Shown: positions 30,892 to 38,333 of the stretch, one piece after another
Numbering within the stretch: the stretch's first letter is position 1
Layout: each line of letters opens with the position of its first letter
Assembly: GCF_011758805.1 (NCBI RefSeq)
Contig: NZ_JAANOW010000001.1
Coordinates: forward strand, 2,728,001-2,792,000
Origin: Mycolicibacterium fluoranthenivorans
Lineage (GTDB): Bacteria > Actinomycetota > Actinomycetes > Mycobacteriales > Mycobacteriaceae
Length of the DNA stretch: 64,000 nucleotides
Direction of reading: 5' to 3'
Translations under genes and position numbers: made by a program
Notes under the pieces: model-generated
What the model was told of the DNA's origin: nothing
What the model saw: only the letters and a program-made list of their open reading frames with translations
The model's database searches: none

Positions 30892-31398
30892 CTACGCATC
30901 AACGGCCGGTAGCCGGTCCCGGGACTTGTTCCGCGTCCGGATTCCCCAGCGCATGATGTGGTCGGGGTCGCTGAAGAACTTGTGCAGCGGCCCTTCGTAG
31001 TTGCCGTTCCACAGCTGCTCCCGGCGTAACCGCCTGCGTACCGTGCGCAGCGTCAGCTGGTACAGGGTGCGTGGTGTGGGAAGGTCGAGCCACAACATCG
31101 TGTCAGCGCGCTCCACGATCTGGTCACGGACCGTGGCATACTGCCACTCGATGATCCACGCGTCTGCGGCGATGATCCTCTGCACGTCGGTGATGAACTC
31201 ATCTCGGGGTGACCAGTTGGGACCGTGGAACAGGCCATCGAGTTCGACGTACGGGAGCCCGAGGCGGTGGGAAAGGCTGGTGGCCAACGTTGTTTTCCCC
31301 GATCCGCTTACTCCCGCGATCGCGATGCGCCGTGGCTGCCAGGTGATCGGGTCATGGGCGGACAACACGGCGCCGATCCTGAACCAGCGCCGCGACAA
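30892..31398 (-). CDS. P-loop kinase-like protein (FlaR/adenylate-kinase type)
   Basis: 168 residues. Walker A GVSGSGKTTLATSL, followed by LPYVELDGLFHGPNWSPRDE, which is the DGxxHxxxW signature of the topology-modulation/FlaR-like adenylate-kinase relatives. Then DAWIIEWQYATVRDQIVERAD and DTMLWLDLPTPRTLYQLTLR complete the P-loop core. Members bind ATP; the physiological phosphate acceptor is unknown. It is 46 bases downstream of the FAD monooxygenase on the same strand. Confidence 0.8.
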   Translation of the reverse strand: MSRRWFRIGAVLSAHDPITWQPRRIAIAGVSGSGKTTLATSLSHRLGLPYVELDGLFHGPNWSPRDEFITDVQRIIAADAWIIEWQYATVRDQIVERADTMLWLDLPTPRTLYQLTLRTVRRRLRREQLWNGNYEGPLHKFFSDPDHIMRWGIRTRNKSRDRLPAVDA

Positions 31399-31443
31399 GC
31401 CGTGAGTCTGACGGGTTTGCCGATGCCGCTTCTCGGTGAACGT

Positions 31444-32574
31444 TCACGTGAGCAGCCGGGCGAACAGATCGATAGTGCTGCGGGGTGCGTCAGGACCGAA
31501 GAACCGCTGCAGGTTCTCTGCACTGCGCCGGGCGACCTCGGCGCTACGCGGGAAGAGCGCCTTCTCGTAAGCGGTCAATGCCCCCTCGATATCGGCGGGG
31601 TGCGTGGCGATCTGGAGGGCCAGCGCTGCGCCGTCGAACATGGCGAGATTGGCGCCCTCGCCGGCGAACGGCGACATGAGGTGGGCAGCATCGCCGATAA
31701 GCGTCACACCCGGCACCCGTTCCCAGCGATGTGTCGTGGGTAGAGCGTAGATCGGGCGCAGTAGGGGATCGCTCATGTTGTCCAAGACCAGCCTGGTCAG
31801 CGCAGGGGCCCAGTGCTCGAAGCGGCGGGCCACCAGTGCCCGCATCGCGGCCGGGCCGGCGGTGTCGACGGCCGCGACCAGCTCGAGCGGGGTGTTGATG
31901 GCGACGTAACCGCTGAGCGTGTCATCGGCGTTGTGGTGGGCCAAGATGCCCTGCCCGGGGGCCACCGCCATAAGCGTGCCACGGCCGATGACCTCAGCGC
32001 TCTCGCGGGAGAGCAGTTGTCTAGCGGCAGAGTAGATCTCGATGAAGCAGGTGCCCGTATAGGCCGGCTCGGCGGTGGAGAGGCTTCGGCGCACTCTCGA
32101 CCAGGCGCCGTCAGCGCCTACGACGATCTCCGCCGTGATTGTTGAGCCGTCGGCGAAGTGCACCGCAGGGCGGCAGCCGGGGGCGGTGAGTACGCCGGTC
32201 GCCTTGCGTCCCCAGTGGATCGTGCCTTCAGGAAGCGAGGCGATCAGCATGGTGCGCAGCTCGCCGCGGTCCACCTCGGGCCTGGTGTCGAGGTTGCTGC
32301 CGCCCCAGTCGAACAGGACGGTGCCGTTGCGGTCGGTGATGCGTTTGGCGTCGTGGCCTGGGCGGATGAGGCTGCGAAACGGCTCGAAAAGACCGGCCTC
32401 GCGTAGGGCCGCCTGCCCGGTGGGTGGGTGAATGTCCAGCAGGCCGCCCTGGGCGCGCACCTCGGCCGAGGCTTCGGCATCGTAAATTGCGGCGGGTATG
32501 CCATGGCGATGCAGTGTGCGGGCCAGTAGCAGGCCTCCCAGTCCGGCCCCAATGATGGCTATCGATAATGACAT
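31444..32574 (-). CDS. FAD-dependent monooxygenase (TetX-like)
   Basis: 376 residues of a class-A flavoprotein hydroxylase: N-terminal Rossmann IAIIGAGLGGLLLARTL, middle DG motif VVGADGAWSRVR and C-terminal GDAAHLMSPFAGEGANLAMF. The last block and AEVRAQGGLLDIHPPTGQAAL strongly resemble the TetX group of tetracycline-inactivating enzymes and their environmental relatives. The reaction would be NADPH- and O2-dependent hydroxylation of an aromatic or polyketide substrate; drug inactivation cannot be inferred from sequence alone. Full length, cytoplasmic. ATG 32574. Confidence 0.88.
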   Translation of the reverse strand: MSLSIAIIGAGLGGLLLARTLHRHGIPAAIYDAEASAEVRAQGGLLDIHPPTGQAALREAGLFEPFRSLIRPGHDAKRITDRNGTVLFDWGGSNLDTRPEVDRGELRTMLIASLPEGTIHWGRKATGVLTAPGCRPAVHFADGSTITAEIVVGADGAWSRVRRSLSTAEPAYTGTCFIEIYSAARQLLSRESAEVIGRGTLMAVAPGQGILAHHNADDTLSGYVAINTPLELVAAVDTAGPAAMRALVARRFEHWAPALTRLVLDNMSDPLLRPIYALPTTHRWERVPGVTLIGDAAHLMSPFAGEGANLAMFDGAALALQIATHPADIEGALTAYEKALFPRSAEVARRSAENLQRFFGPDAPRSTIDLFARLLT

Positions 32575-32789
32575 TCAGCGCTCCTCGGTGACGGCACGAC
32601 GGGTGTCGGGCTGTTCGGTCAAAGGGCGCTGGGTGGCCGAGACTGTGAGACTTGGCAACCGTGTCGACGACCGGCTGAGCGGTCGCTTTTCGCGTTGACC
32701 GCCAAGGTACACGGAGCCGATCGACCCGACAACTCGCCAATGCCTGGTGATGGCGATACCGCTGTGCGTCGGCACATGCCGTGGCCGAC
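32575..32789. other. Intergenic stretch
   Basis: 215 bases upstream of the monooxygenase gene and after the membrane protein gene stop. It must hold the monooxygenase promoter; no clear boxes seen and no small gene supported. Confidence 0.35.
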
Positions 32790-33206
32790 TTATCCGCTGA
32801 TAGGCCCGGCCAGCGCGGCAATCCTCCAGGCGGCCCACAGTGTGGTTCCCTGCGCGAGGACGCCGATCAGCGGCAGCCAGAATCCGATTCTGTTGCGCCC
32901 CAACTGGATGAGTCCAATACCGGAGAACAGACCGGCCGGTGCCATCGATGCGAGCGCGATCCACATGGCGTAGTTGATCCACTTTTCGTCGCCGCACGTC
33001 TGGTAGGCGCAGTTGTCGATGCTCATCGGTATGGCCATGAAGCTCATGAACGCAAGCAGAGCCCCGCCAACCTGGACCGCGATCAACAGCAGGCAGGCGG
33101 TGACATCAGCGATCCGGACACCACGGGAGGGTTGGCGAGCGTGCTCTCTGGCGGCGATGGCGGCGGCGATGTCATCTCTGCCTAAGGGCTCGCTGTCGGC
33201 GCTCAT
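32790..33206 (-). CDS. Three-to-four-helix membrane protein
   Basis: 138 residues with hydrophobic segments at about 30-55 (VTACLLLIAVQVGGALLAFM), 75-98 (YAMWIALASMAPAGLFSGIG) and 105-130 (FWLPLIGVLAQGTTLWAAWR). The CAYQTCGDEKW loop contains two cysteines and is probably extracytoplasmic (disulfide). No family recognised; conserved-looking small mycobacterial membrane protein. It sits 46 bases downstream of the TetR gene, same strand, so possibly cotranscribed. Confidence 0.6.
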   Translation of the reverse strand: MSADSEPLGRDDIAAAIAAREHARQPSRGVRIADVTACLLLIAVQVGGALLAFMSFMAIPMSIDNCAYQTCGDEKWINYAMWIALASMAPAGLFSGIGLIQLGRNRIGFWLPLIGVLAQGTTLWAAWRIAALAGPISG

Positions 33207-33252
33207 GGCATCTCACAATATTGGGGAGCAGGAGACTGATCGGTGGCCGGCG

Positions 33253-33852
33253 TCACCGGGCAGCCGCCACCGCCGGAACGGGAGCCGTCAGCATCGCGGC
33301 GAGCATTTCGATGACCTCGTCCAGACTTCCGGCGCAGTTCGATGGACTGCCTGCCGTCCGTTCGAGTTCGGCGAGCAGCGCGAACATCGCGGTACCCAGC
33401 GCTGCGACCCGACGTCGGCGCGCAAAGGAGTCGCTCGTCGGGATCATGCGGGCCAGGCGGTCGAGCACCTCACTCCACGCCGAATCCTCGGCGCTGTCGG
33501 TATCGGTCGGCAAGTAGACGGCGGCCGCCCTGAGAAACTGTGCATAGCAGTCGCTTTCGACTGTCGTCAGCGGCAAGACCAGCACTCTCAACAGGGCGTG
33601 CACGTCATGGCCGGCAGCGGGTCCCAGCGCGTCGAGCATGAGACGTCGTTCGCGTTCCATCGGCTGGAGTCGACGTTGCACCACGGCGTCGATCAACTCC
33701 TGGCGATTGCGGAAGTAGTAGTTGACCGCGGAGTTGTTGCGCTGGCCGGCGGCCTGTGCGATATCGCGCAACGGCACCTGGGCGCCGCGCTCTGCGATCA
33801 GCCGTTCGGCTGCGTCCAAGATTGCCGTTCGGGCCTGCTGACCTCGCCTCAT
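33253..33852 (-). CDS. TetR-family regulator of the kshA-like operon
   Basis: 199 residues from ATG 33852; TATTAT seven bases upstream suggests a leaderless start, so the longer frame to 33888 is rejected. The HTH lies in residues 5-50 (ARTAILDAAERLIAERGAQV, LRDIAQAAGQRNNSAVNYYF), and the rest is a ligand-binding helical domain. Divergent from the Rieske oxygenase gene with a palindrome between them (33882-33897), so it probably represses that operon and is released by a steroid or other hydrophobic ligand. Not recognisable as KstR itself. Confidence 0.85.
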   Translation of the reverse strand: MRRGQQARTAILDAAERLIAERGAQVPLRDIAQAAGQRNNSAVNYYFRNRQELIDAVVQRRLQPMERERRLMLDALGPAAGHDVHALLRVLVLPLTTVESDCYAQFLRAAAVYLPTDTDSAEDSAWSEVLDRLARMIPTSDSFARRRRVAALGTAMFALLAELERTAGSPSNCAGSLDEVIEMLAAMLTAPVPAVAAAR

Positions 33853-33881
33853 GGGCAGAATAATAATCGCACCTGACAAAA

Positions 33882-33897
33882 TAAGCATCTGTGCTTA
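33882..33897. promoter_or_regulatory. Candidate TetR operator
   Basis: TAAGCA-TCTG-TGCTTA, a 6-4-6 perfect dyad in the 77-base space between the divergent TetR and Rieske genes. It is placed to block both promoters. Confidence 0.6.
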
Positions 33898-33929
33898 AAG
33901 TGTGAGGTGCGGAAAGAGGAGGCGCCATC

Positions 33930-35096
33930 GTGGCTGCAGGCAACAACGACATCCGGGATGACGTCCGGGAGATCGACACGGGCGCGCCCATGGAACGCTT
34001 CGCGCGCGGCTGGCACTGCGTCGGATTGGCCGAGGACTTCCGGGACGGACAACCGCACGCCGTCAACGCATTCGGAACGCGTCTGGTGGTCTTCGCTGAT
34101 TCGCACGGCGACCTCCAGGTGCTGGATGCCTACTGCCGGCACATGGGTGGCGATCTCTCGCGGGGTTCGGTGAAGGGCGACTCGGTGGCGTGCCCGTTCC
34201 ACGATTGGCGCTGGCAAGGCTCGACCGGCAAGTGCTCCCTGGTGCCGTACGCCAAGCGCACACCGCGGCTGGCCCGCACCCGACGATGGCCCACCGGCGA
34301 GGTCAACGGCCAGTTGTTGGTGTGGCACGACCCCGAAGGCTCCGCGCCGCCGCCCGAATTGTTCCCCCCGACCATCGAGGGGTACGACGAGGGGCAGTGG
34401 TCACCGTGGTCGTGGAACTCGATCCCCATCGAGGGCTCGCACTGCCGCGAGATCGTCGACAACAACGTCGACATGGCGCACTTCTTCTACATTCACCACG
34501 CCTACCCGACCTACTTCAAGAACGTCATCGAAGGGCACACCGCCTCGCAGTTCATGGAGTCCAAGGCCCGCCCGGACACCACCAAGAATTACGAGAAGCT
34601 CTGGGAGGGAACGAAGCTGCGCTCGGAGGCCACCTACTTCGGCCCCGCCTACATGATCAACTGGCTGCACAACGACGTTGCCCCCGATTTCACCATCGAG
34701 GTCGCCCTGATCAACTGCCACTACCCGGTGTCGCACGATTCCTTCGTGCTGCAGTGGGGCGTCGCGGTGCAGCTGATCCCGGGCATGCCCGCCGAGAACG
34801 CCACGAAGCTCGCCACGGCGATGAACAAATCGTTCGGCGAGGGCTTCCTGGAGGATGTCGAGATCTGGAAACACAAGAGCCGCATCGAGAATCCGTTGCT
34901 CACCGAAGAGGACGGCGCGGTCTATCAGCACCGGCGCTGGTATGAACAGTTCTACGTCGACGCCGCCGACGTCACCAGCGATATGACCGACCGCTTCGAG
35001 TTGGAAGTGGACACCCACCACGCCAACGAATTCTGGCACCAGGAGGTCGCCGAGAACCTGCAACAGGCAGAGGGCGCCAAGGCGGACGCCCACTGA
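33930..35096 (+). CDS. kshA: 3-ketosteroid 9-alpha-hydroxylase oxygenase-like Rieske protein
   Basis: 388 residues (GTG 33930, AAAGAGGAGG site eight bases upstream), the same length as KshA of M. tuberculosis (Rv3526, ~386 aa). The Rieske 2Fe-2S ligands are C69-x-H71 and C88-x-x-H91; the mononuclear iron site is in NNVDMAHFFYIHH (H184, H189). ERFARGWHCVGLAEDF and FGPAYMINWLHND match KshA-type oxygenases. KshA with reductase KshB hydroxylates 3-ketosteroids at C9 and opens ring B during sterol degradation. No reductase gene is nearby, and the partner is an SDR, so this may be a paralogue with another steroid substrate. Confidence 0.85.
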   Translation: MAAGNNDIRDDVREIDTGAPMERFARGWHCVGLAEDFRDGQPHAVNAFGTRLVVFADSHGDLQVLDAYCRHMGGDLSRGSVKGDSVACPFHDWRWQGSTGKCSLVPYAKRTPRLARTRRWPTGEVNGQLLVWHDPEGSAPPPELFPPTIEGYDEGQWSPWSWNSIPIEGSHCREIVDNNVDMAHFFYIHHAYPTYFKNVIEGHTASQFMESKARPDTTKNYEKLWEGTKLRSEATYFGPAYMINWLHNDVAPDFTIEVALINCHYPVSHDSFVLQWGVAVQLIPGMPAENATKLATAMNKSFGEGFLEDVEIWKHKSRIENPLLTEEDGAVYQHRRWYEQFYVDAADVTSDMTDRFELEVDTHHANEFWHQEVAENLQQAEGAKADAH

Positions 35097-35836
35097 TGCC
35101 GGCGCTGAAGGACAAGGTCGCCTTCGTGACGGGCGCCTCATCAGGTCTTGGGGCCGAGACCGCCCGCCTGTTATCACGCCAGGGGGCAACGGTTTTCGGG
35201 ATCGCCCGCGATGCCACGCGGCTTGCGGAGGTCTTCGCGGACGTGGAGCGCGGCTCGCACGCCGTGGTCGACGTGACATCCGCTCAGGCCTGCCGCGACG
35301 CCATCGAACAGTGCGTCACGCAATGGGGCGGTCTGGACATCCTGATCAACGTCGCGGGGCGACACCAGATGCGCCGAACGGAAACGCTCACCGACGAGGA
35401 CTGGGCCGACGACCTCGCCGTCAATCTCAGCGGACCGTCCTATCTGTGTCGGGCGGCGCTGCCGCACCTGCTCGCTCGCGGCGGCAACATCGTCAACGTC
35501 GCCTCCATCGCCGGTGTCGAAGGCCAGGCGTACTCGGCCGGCTACTGTGCGGCCAAGCACGGACTGATCGGGCTCACCCGTGCGCTGGCAGTGGAGTACA
35601 CCGCGGAACGCCTGCGGGTCAATGCCGTATGCCCAGGTGGCATGCTGACCCCGCAGATCGAGCAATTCAGTCCGCCCGAGGATCCAAACTACGACCTGAT
35701 CATGCGTACGGCGGCGCCGCGCGGCTTGATGCCACCACTCCACGTGGCCAACGTGATCGCCTTCCTCGCCAGTGACGCCGCCGCGGCCGTCCACGGCGCG
35801 GTCTACCGCGTCGACAACGGCAAGGGCGCCGGATAG
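35096..35836 (+). CDS. Short-chain dehydrogenase/reductase
   Basis: 246 residues overlapping the kshA-like stop by one base (TGATG). NAD(P) motif TGASSGLGAETA, active-site Ser in IVNVASIAG, and Tyr/Lys in YCAAKHGLIG; NVAGRHQMR is the NAG-type motif. Complete classical SDR. Cotranscription with a steroid hydroxylase suggests a hydroxysteroid dehydrogenase role (inference). Cytoplasmic. Confidence 0.9.
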   Translation: MPALKDKVAFVTGASSGLGAETARLLSRQGATVFGIARDATRLAEVFADVERGSHAVVDVTSAQACRDAIEQCVTQWGGLDILINVAGRHQMRRTETLTDEDWADDLAVNLSGPSYLCRAALPHLLARGGNIVNVASIAGVEGQAYSAGYCAAKHGLIGLTRALAVEYTAERLRVNAVCPGGMLTPQIEQFSPPEDPNYDLIMRTAAPRGLMPPLHVANVIAFLASDAAAAVHGAVYRVDNGKGAG

Positions 35837-35854
35837 TCGGCACCGGCTGACGCG

Positions 35855-36781
35855 CTACTGCGGGTGCACCGTGAGGTATTTGTCCACCGGGATCGGCGCG
35901 TCGGCGGCGTAACCGATCGGTAGCAGTACGTCACCGGCGGTCGTCACGTAGTAGACCTCCCAACGGTAGAAGGTGGGGAACGCCGCCGGGTCAGCCGCCA
36001 TGGCCGTGGCGTAGTCGTCGACCGCGCGGACGTACTCGTCGGCGTGGTTGTAGCGGAACAGCGCGCGATCATGGTCGTCGGCAAAGCCATTGGCGGCCAG
36101 GTATCGACCGGCCGCCATGATGCTGTCGCGCGGTGACCGGATATCACCGTCGCCGTAGGAGGCGAAGGTGGACGGCATGAACTGCATCGGTCCCTGCGCG
36201 CCCGCCACACTGTCCCCGGCGATGCTGCCGAACCGGGTCTCGACCAGGTTGATCGCGGCCAGGTAGTTCCACCCGACGCCGGAGGCCGCCTCGGATTCGC
36301 GGTAGTAGTTCATCAGCTCGTCGGCCGGGGCGGGCGGGACGATGCGCCACGCGGGCACGGTGTCTTTGGGGTGCGCCATCGCGGCGAGTTGCCGGCGGGC
36401 ATCGATATTGCGGTCGTAGCCCTCCAGAAGCTCGGCCGGGATCCGCGGCCGGATGATCCCGTCCCATTCGGGGTGGCGGCCGATGGCCCGGTAGGCCACC
36501 TGCTGGCGCCGGGCGGCTTGGCTCAGCGCCGGTTCGGCCGTGGCCGGGTCGCGCAGCGCCCGTTCGTCGGTGACCAGATCGTCGGCCAGCTGCGCCGGAT
36601 CGGCAGCCAACGGTGGTGGGGCCCCGGGCGCCGTCATCGTCTCGTCCAGCATGGCGGCACGCGGCGGGGAAGCCGCCGGCGTGGCCGGCATCGGTCCTGA
36701 TTGTGGTGCGGGAGAAGAACATCCGATGAGGATGACGGTGACGAGCAGCAGCGGCGCAACGACTACCTGGCAGCGGCGCAC
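35855..36781 (-). CDS. Lytic transglycosylase lipoprotein
   Basis: 308 residues. Signal and lipobox VTVILIGC (Cys21), a Pro/Ala-rich linker, then an SLT-type domain: catalytic Glu in NYLAAINLVETRFG, AGAQGPMQFMPSTFASYG, RYNHADEYVRAVDDYA. It cleaves peptidoglycan glycan strands from the outer face of the membrane. The C-terminal ~35 residues form an extra strand pair. It lies ten bases downstream of the class V aminotransferase gene on the same strand. Confidence 0.9.
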   Translation of the reverse strand: MRRCQVVVAPLLLVTVILIGCSSPAPQSGPMPATPAASPPRAAMLDETMTAPGAPPPLAADPAQLADDLVTDERALRDPATAEPALSQAARRQQVAYRAIGRHPEWDGIIRPRIPAELLEGYDRNIDARRQLAAMAHPKDTVPAWRIVPPAPADELMNYYRESEAASGVGWNYLAAINLVETRFGSIAGDSVAGAQGPMQFMPSTFASYGDGDIRSPRDSIMAAGRYLAANGFADDHDRALFRYNHADEYVRAVDDYATAMAADPAAFPTFYRWEVYYVTTAGDVLLPIGYAADAPIPVDKYLTVHPQ

Positions 36782-36790
36782 AGTAGTAGT

Positions 36791-37921
36791 CTAGGTGCCG
36801 CCGAGGGACTTGAGTGCCGATTGCAGCAGCGCCACGGTCTGCGGCGGCGTCGAGGCGTGTGGCGAAAGCCTGACGTGTTCGCGCCGGACGGTCGCCGCGA
36901 TGCCCGCCGCCGAGAGCGCGGCACCGACGTCGGGCGCCGGATGGCCGGGCATCGTGAACGCGAGGATTCCGGCGCGCCGCTGCGTATCGGAGACGATCTG
37001 TGCGCCCAGGGACCGCAGCATCTGCTCCAACACGGTCACTCGTTCGGCGATGCGTCCGGCGATCGCGGCCACGCCGGTCTGCTCGACGAGTTCGAGGGCG
37101 GCCGCGAACGCACCGGAGGTGACCGGGCTGAGGTGGGTGATCGCCCACCCGGCCGCGGTGGGTTCCGGCGGGTGGACCATGTCGTCGAAGACGTCGGCGT
37201 CACGGGCACCCGTCCATCCCGAAAGGATGGGTTCCATGACGTCGAGGGCACGATCGGAGAGCACCGCGAACCCGGTGCCCCATCCGGCGCGCAGCCACTT
37301 CTGGCCGCCGACGACGAGCACATCGGCCACTTCCCACGGCTCGTCGGTGCTGCCGAAGCCCTGAATCCCATCGATGACCAGCAGGCGGTCCCCGACGACG
37401 TCACGCAGCGCGGCCAGATCTGCCCGGTAGCCGGTCCGGAAGTCCACGGCGCTCAGCGCGACGAGCGAGATGCTCGGTGTCAGTGCCCCGGCCACCAGCT
37501 CGGGGGTGGCAGGCCCGGAGTCCATCTGCCGCACCGCGAGGCGCCCTGCCTGTTCGGCTCGGCGCCACGGATAGGTGTTGGCGGGGAACTCGCTCGGTGA
37601 GATGAGGACCTCGCTGCCCGCCGGTGCGTGGAACGCGGCCTGGAACAAGCCGAAGCTGGTGTTCGGCACCAGCACGACGTGGCCGACGTCGGTCCCGGTC
37701 AACCGGGCGACGGCGGCTTTGGCCCGATGCTCCTGCCGCATCAGGTCATGGACGGTGCCCACGCCTGCGGTGGCGACCTGCTCCAGCAGCTCGGTGGTGG
37801 TCTCCCTCACCGCGCGCGAGGGTGGCCCGACCCGCGCGAAGTCGAGGTAGCCGGCGGGTTCGTCGAACTGGCGCAGGTAGTCGTCGAGGATGCCGTCACT
37901 CTTCCACACGCTGGGCTGCAA
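36791..37921 (-). CDS. Class V aminotransferase-like PLP enzyme
   Basis: 376 residues. GYLDFARVGPPSRAV at the start, LVALSAVDFRTGYRADLAAL and DGIQGFGS for PLP binding, and Lys in VVGGQKWLRAGWGTG forming the Schiff base: fold-type I, cysteine desulfurase/isopenicillin-epimerase group. The substrate cannot be told; the absence of the mobile Cys loop in the visible sequence argues against a sulfur-transfer role. Its start overlaps the membrane protein gene at 37896 by 26 bases. Confidence 0.8.
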   Translation of the reverse strand: MQPSVWKSDGILDDYLRQFDEPAGYLDFARVGPPSRAVRETTTELLEQVATAGVGTVHDLMRQEHRAKAAVARLTGTDVGHVVLVPNTSFGLFQAAFHAPAGSEVLISPSEFPANTYPWRRAEQAGRLAVRQMDSGPATPELVAGALTPSISLVALSAVDFRTGYRADLAALRDVVGDRLLVIDGIQGFGSTDEPWEVADVLVVGGQKWLRAGWGTGFAVLSDRALDVMEPILSGWTGARDADVFDDMVHPPEPTAAGWAITHLSPVTSGAFAAALELVEQTGVAAIAGRIAERVTVLEQMLRSLGAQIVSDTQRRAGILAFTMPGHPAPDVGAALSAAGIAATVRREHVRLSPHASTPPQTVALLQSALKSLGGT

Positions 37922-38333
37922 GCTTCGGTAGCCGCCGTTTCAGGCCGGCGCTCTTGAGCATCCGGATGCCCAGATTGGTGGAGGTGAACATCGGGATGAC
38001 GCCGAGGAACGTGCGTTCGGAAGGCCGTAGGCCGTGCAGATGTTCGAGGCTGCCGAACACGTAGAAGCAGCCGATGCTGAAGATGGTCAGGGGGATGCAC
38101 AGCGCCAGGAACGACCCGCGATCGGTCACCGCCTGTCGCGCCAGCGTCACCTCCTCATCGGTCATCGGCTCACGTTTGCGCAGTTTGCGCAGCACCTCGG
38201 CGACCCCTCCGACGTCCTCGCTCAACGGCAGGGTGGGCCGTCGCACCAGACGCGCCACGAAGATCGACGCCAGGATGGCGAAGACCATCAAGGCCCCGAA
38301 GGAGACGATCGTCAGGGTCGCCCACAGGCTCAT
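37896..38333 (-). CDS. Two-helix membrane protein in the mmpL operon
   Basis: 145 residues from ATG 38333, overlapping the mmpL stop (ATGA). Transmembrane helices at about 5-27 (LTIVSFGALMVFAILASIFV) and 78-97 (FLALCIPLTIFSIGCFYVF), between them a charged region (VAEVLRKLRKREPMTDEEVT), and a basic tail. No family recognised. Translational coupling to mmpS-mmpL suggests an accessory role in the transporter complex. Confidence 0.65.
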   Translation of the reverse strand: MSLWATLTIVSFGALMVFAILASIFVARLVRRPTLPLSEDVGGVAEVLRKLRKREPMTDEEVTLARQAVTDRGSFLALCIPLTIFSIGCFYVFGSLEHLHGLRPSERTFLGVIPMFTSTNLGIRMLKSAGLKRRLPKLAAQRVEE

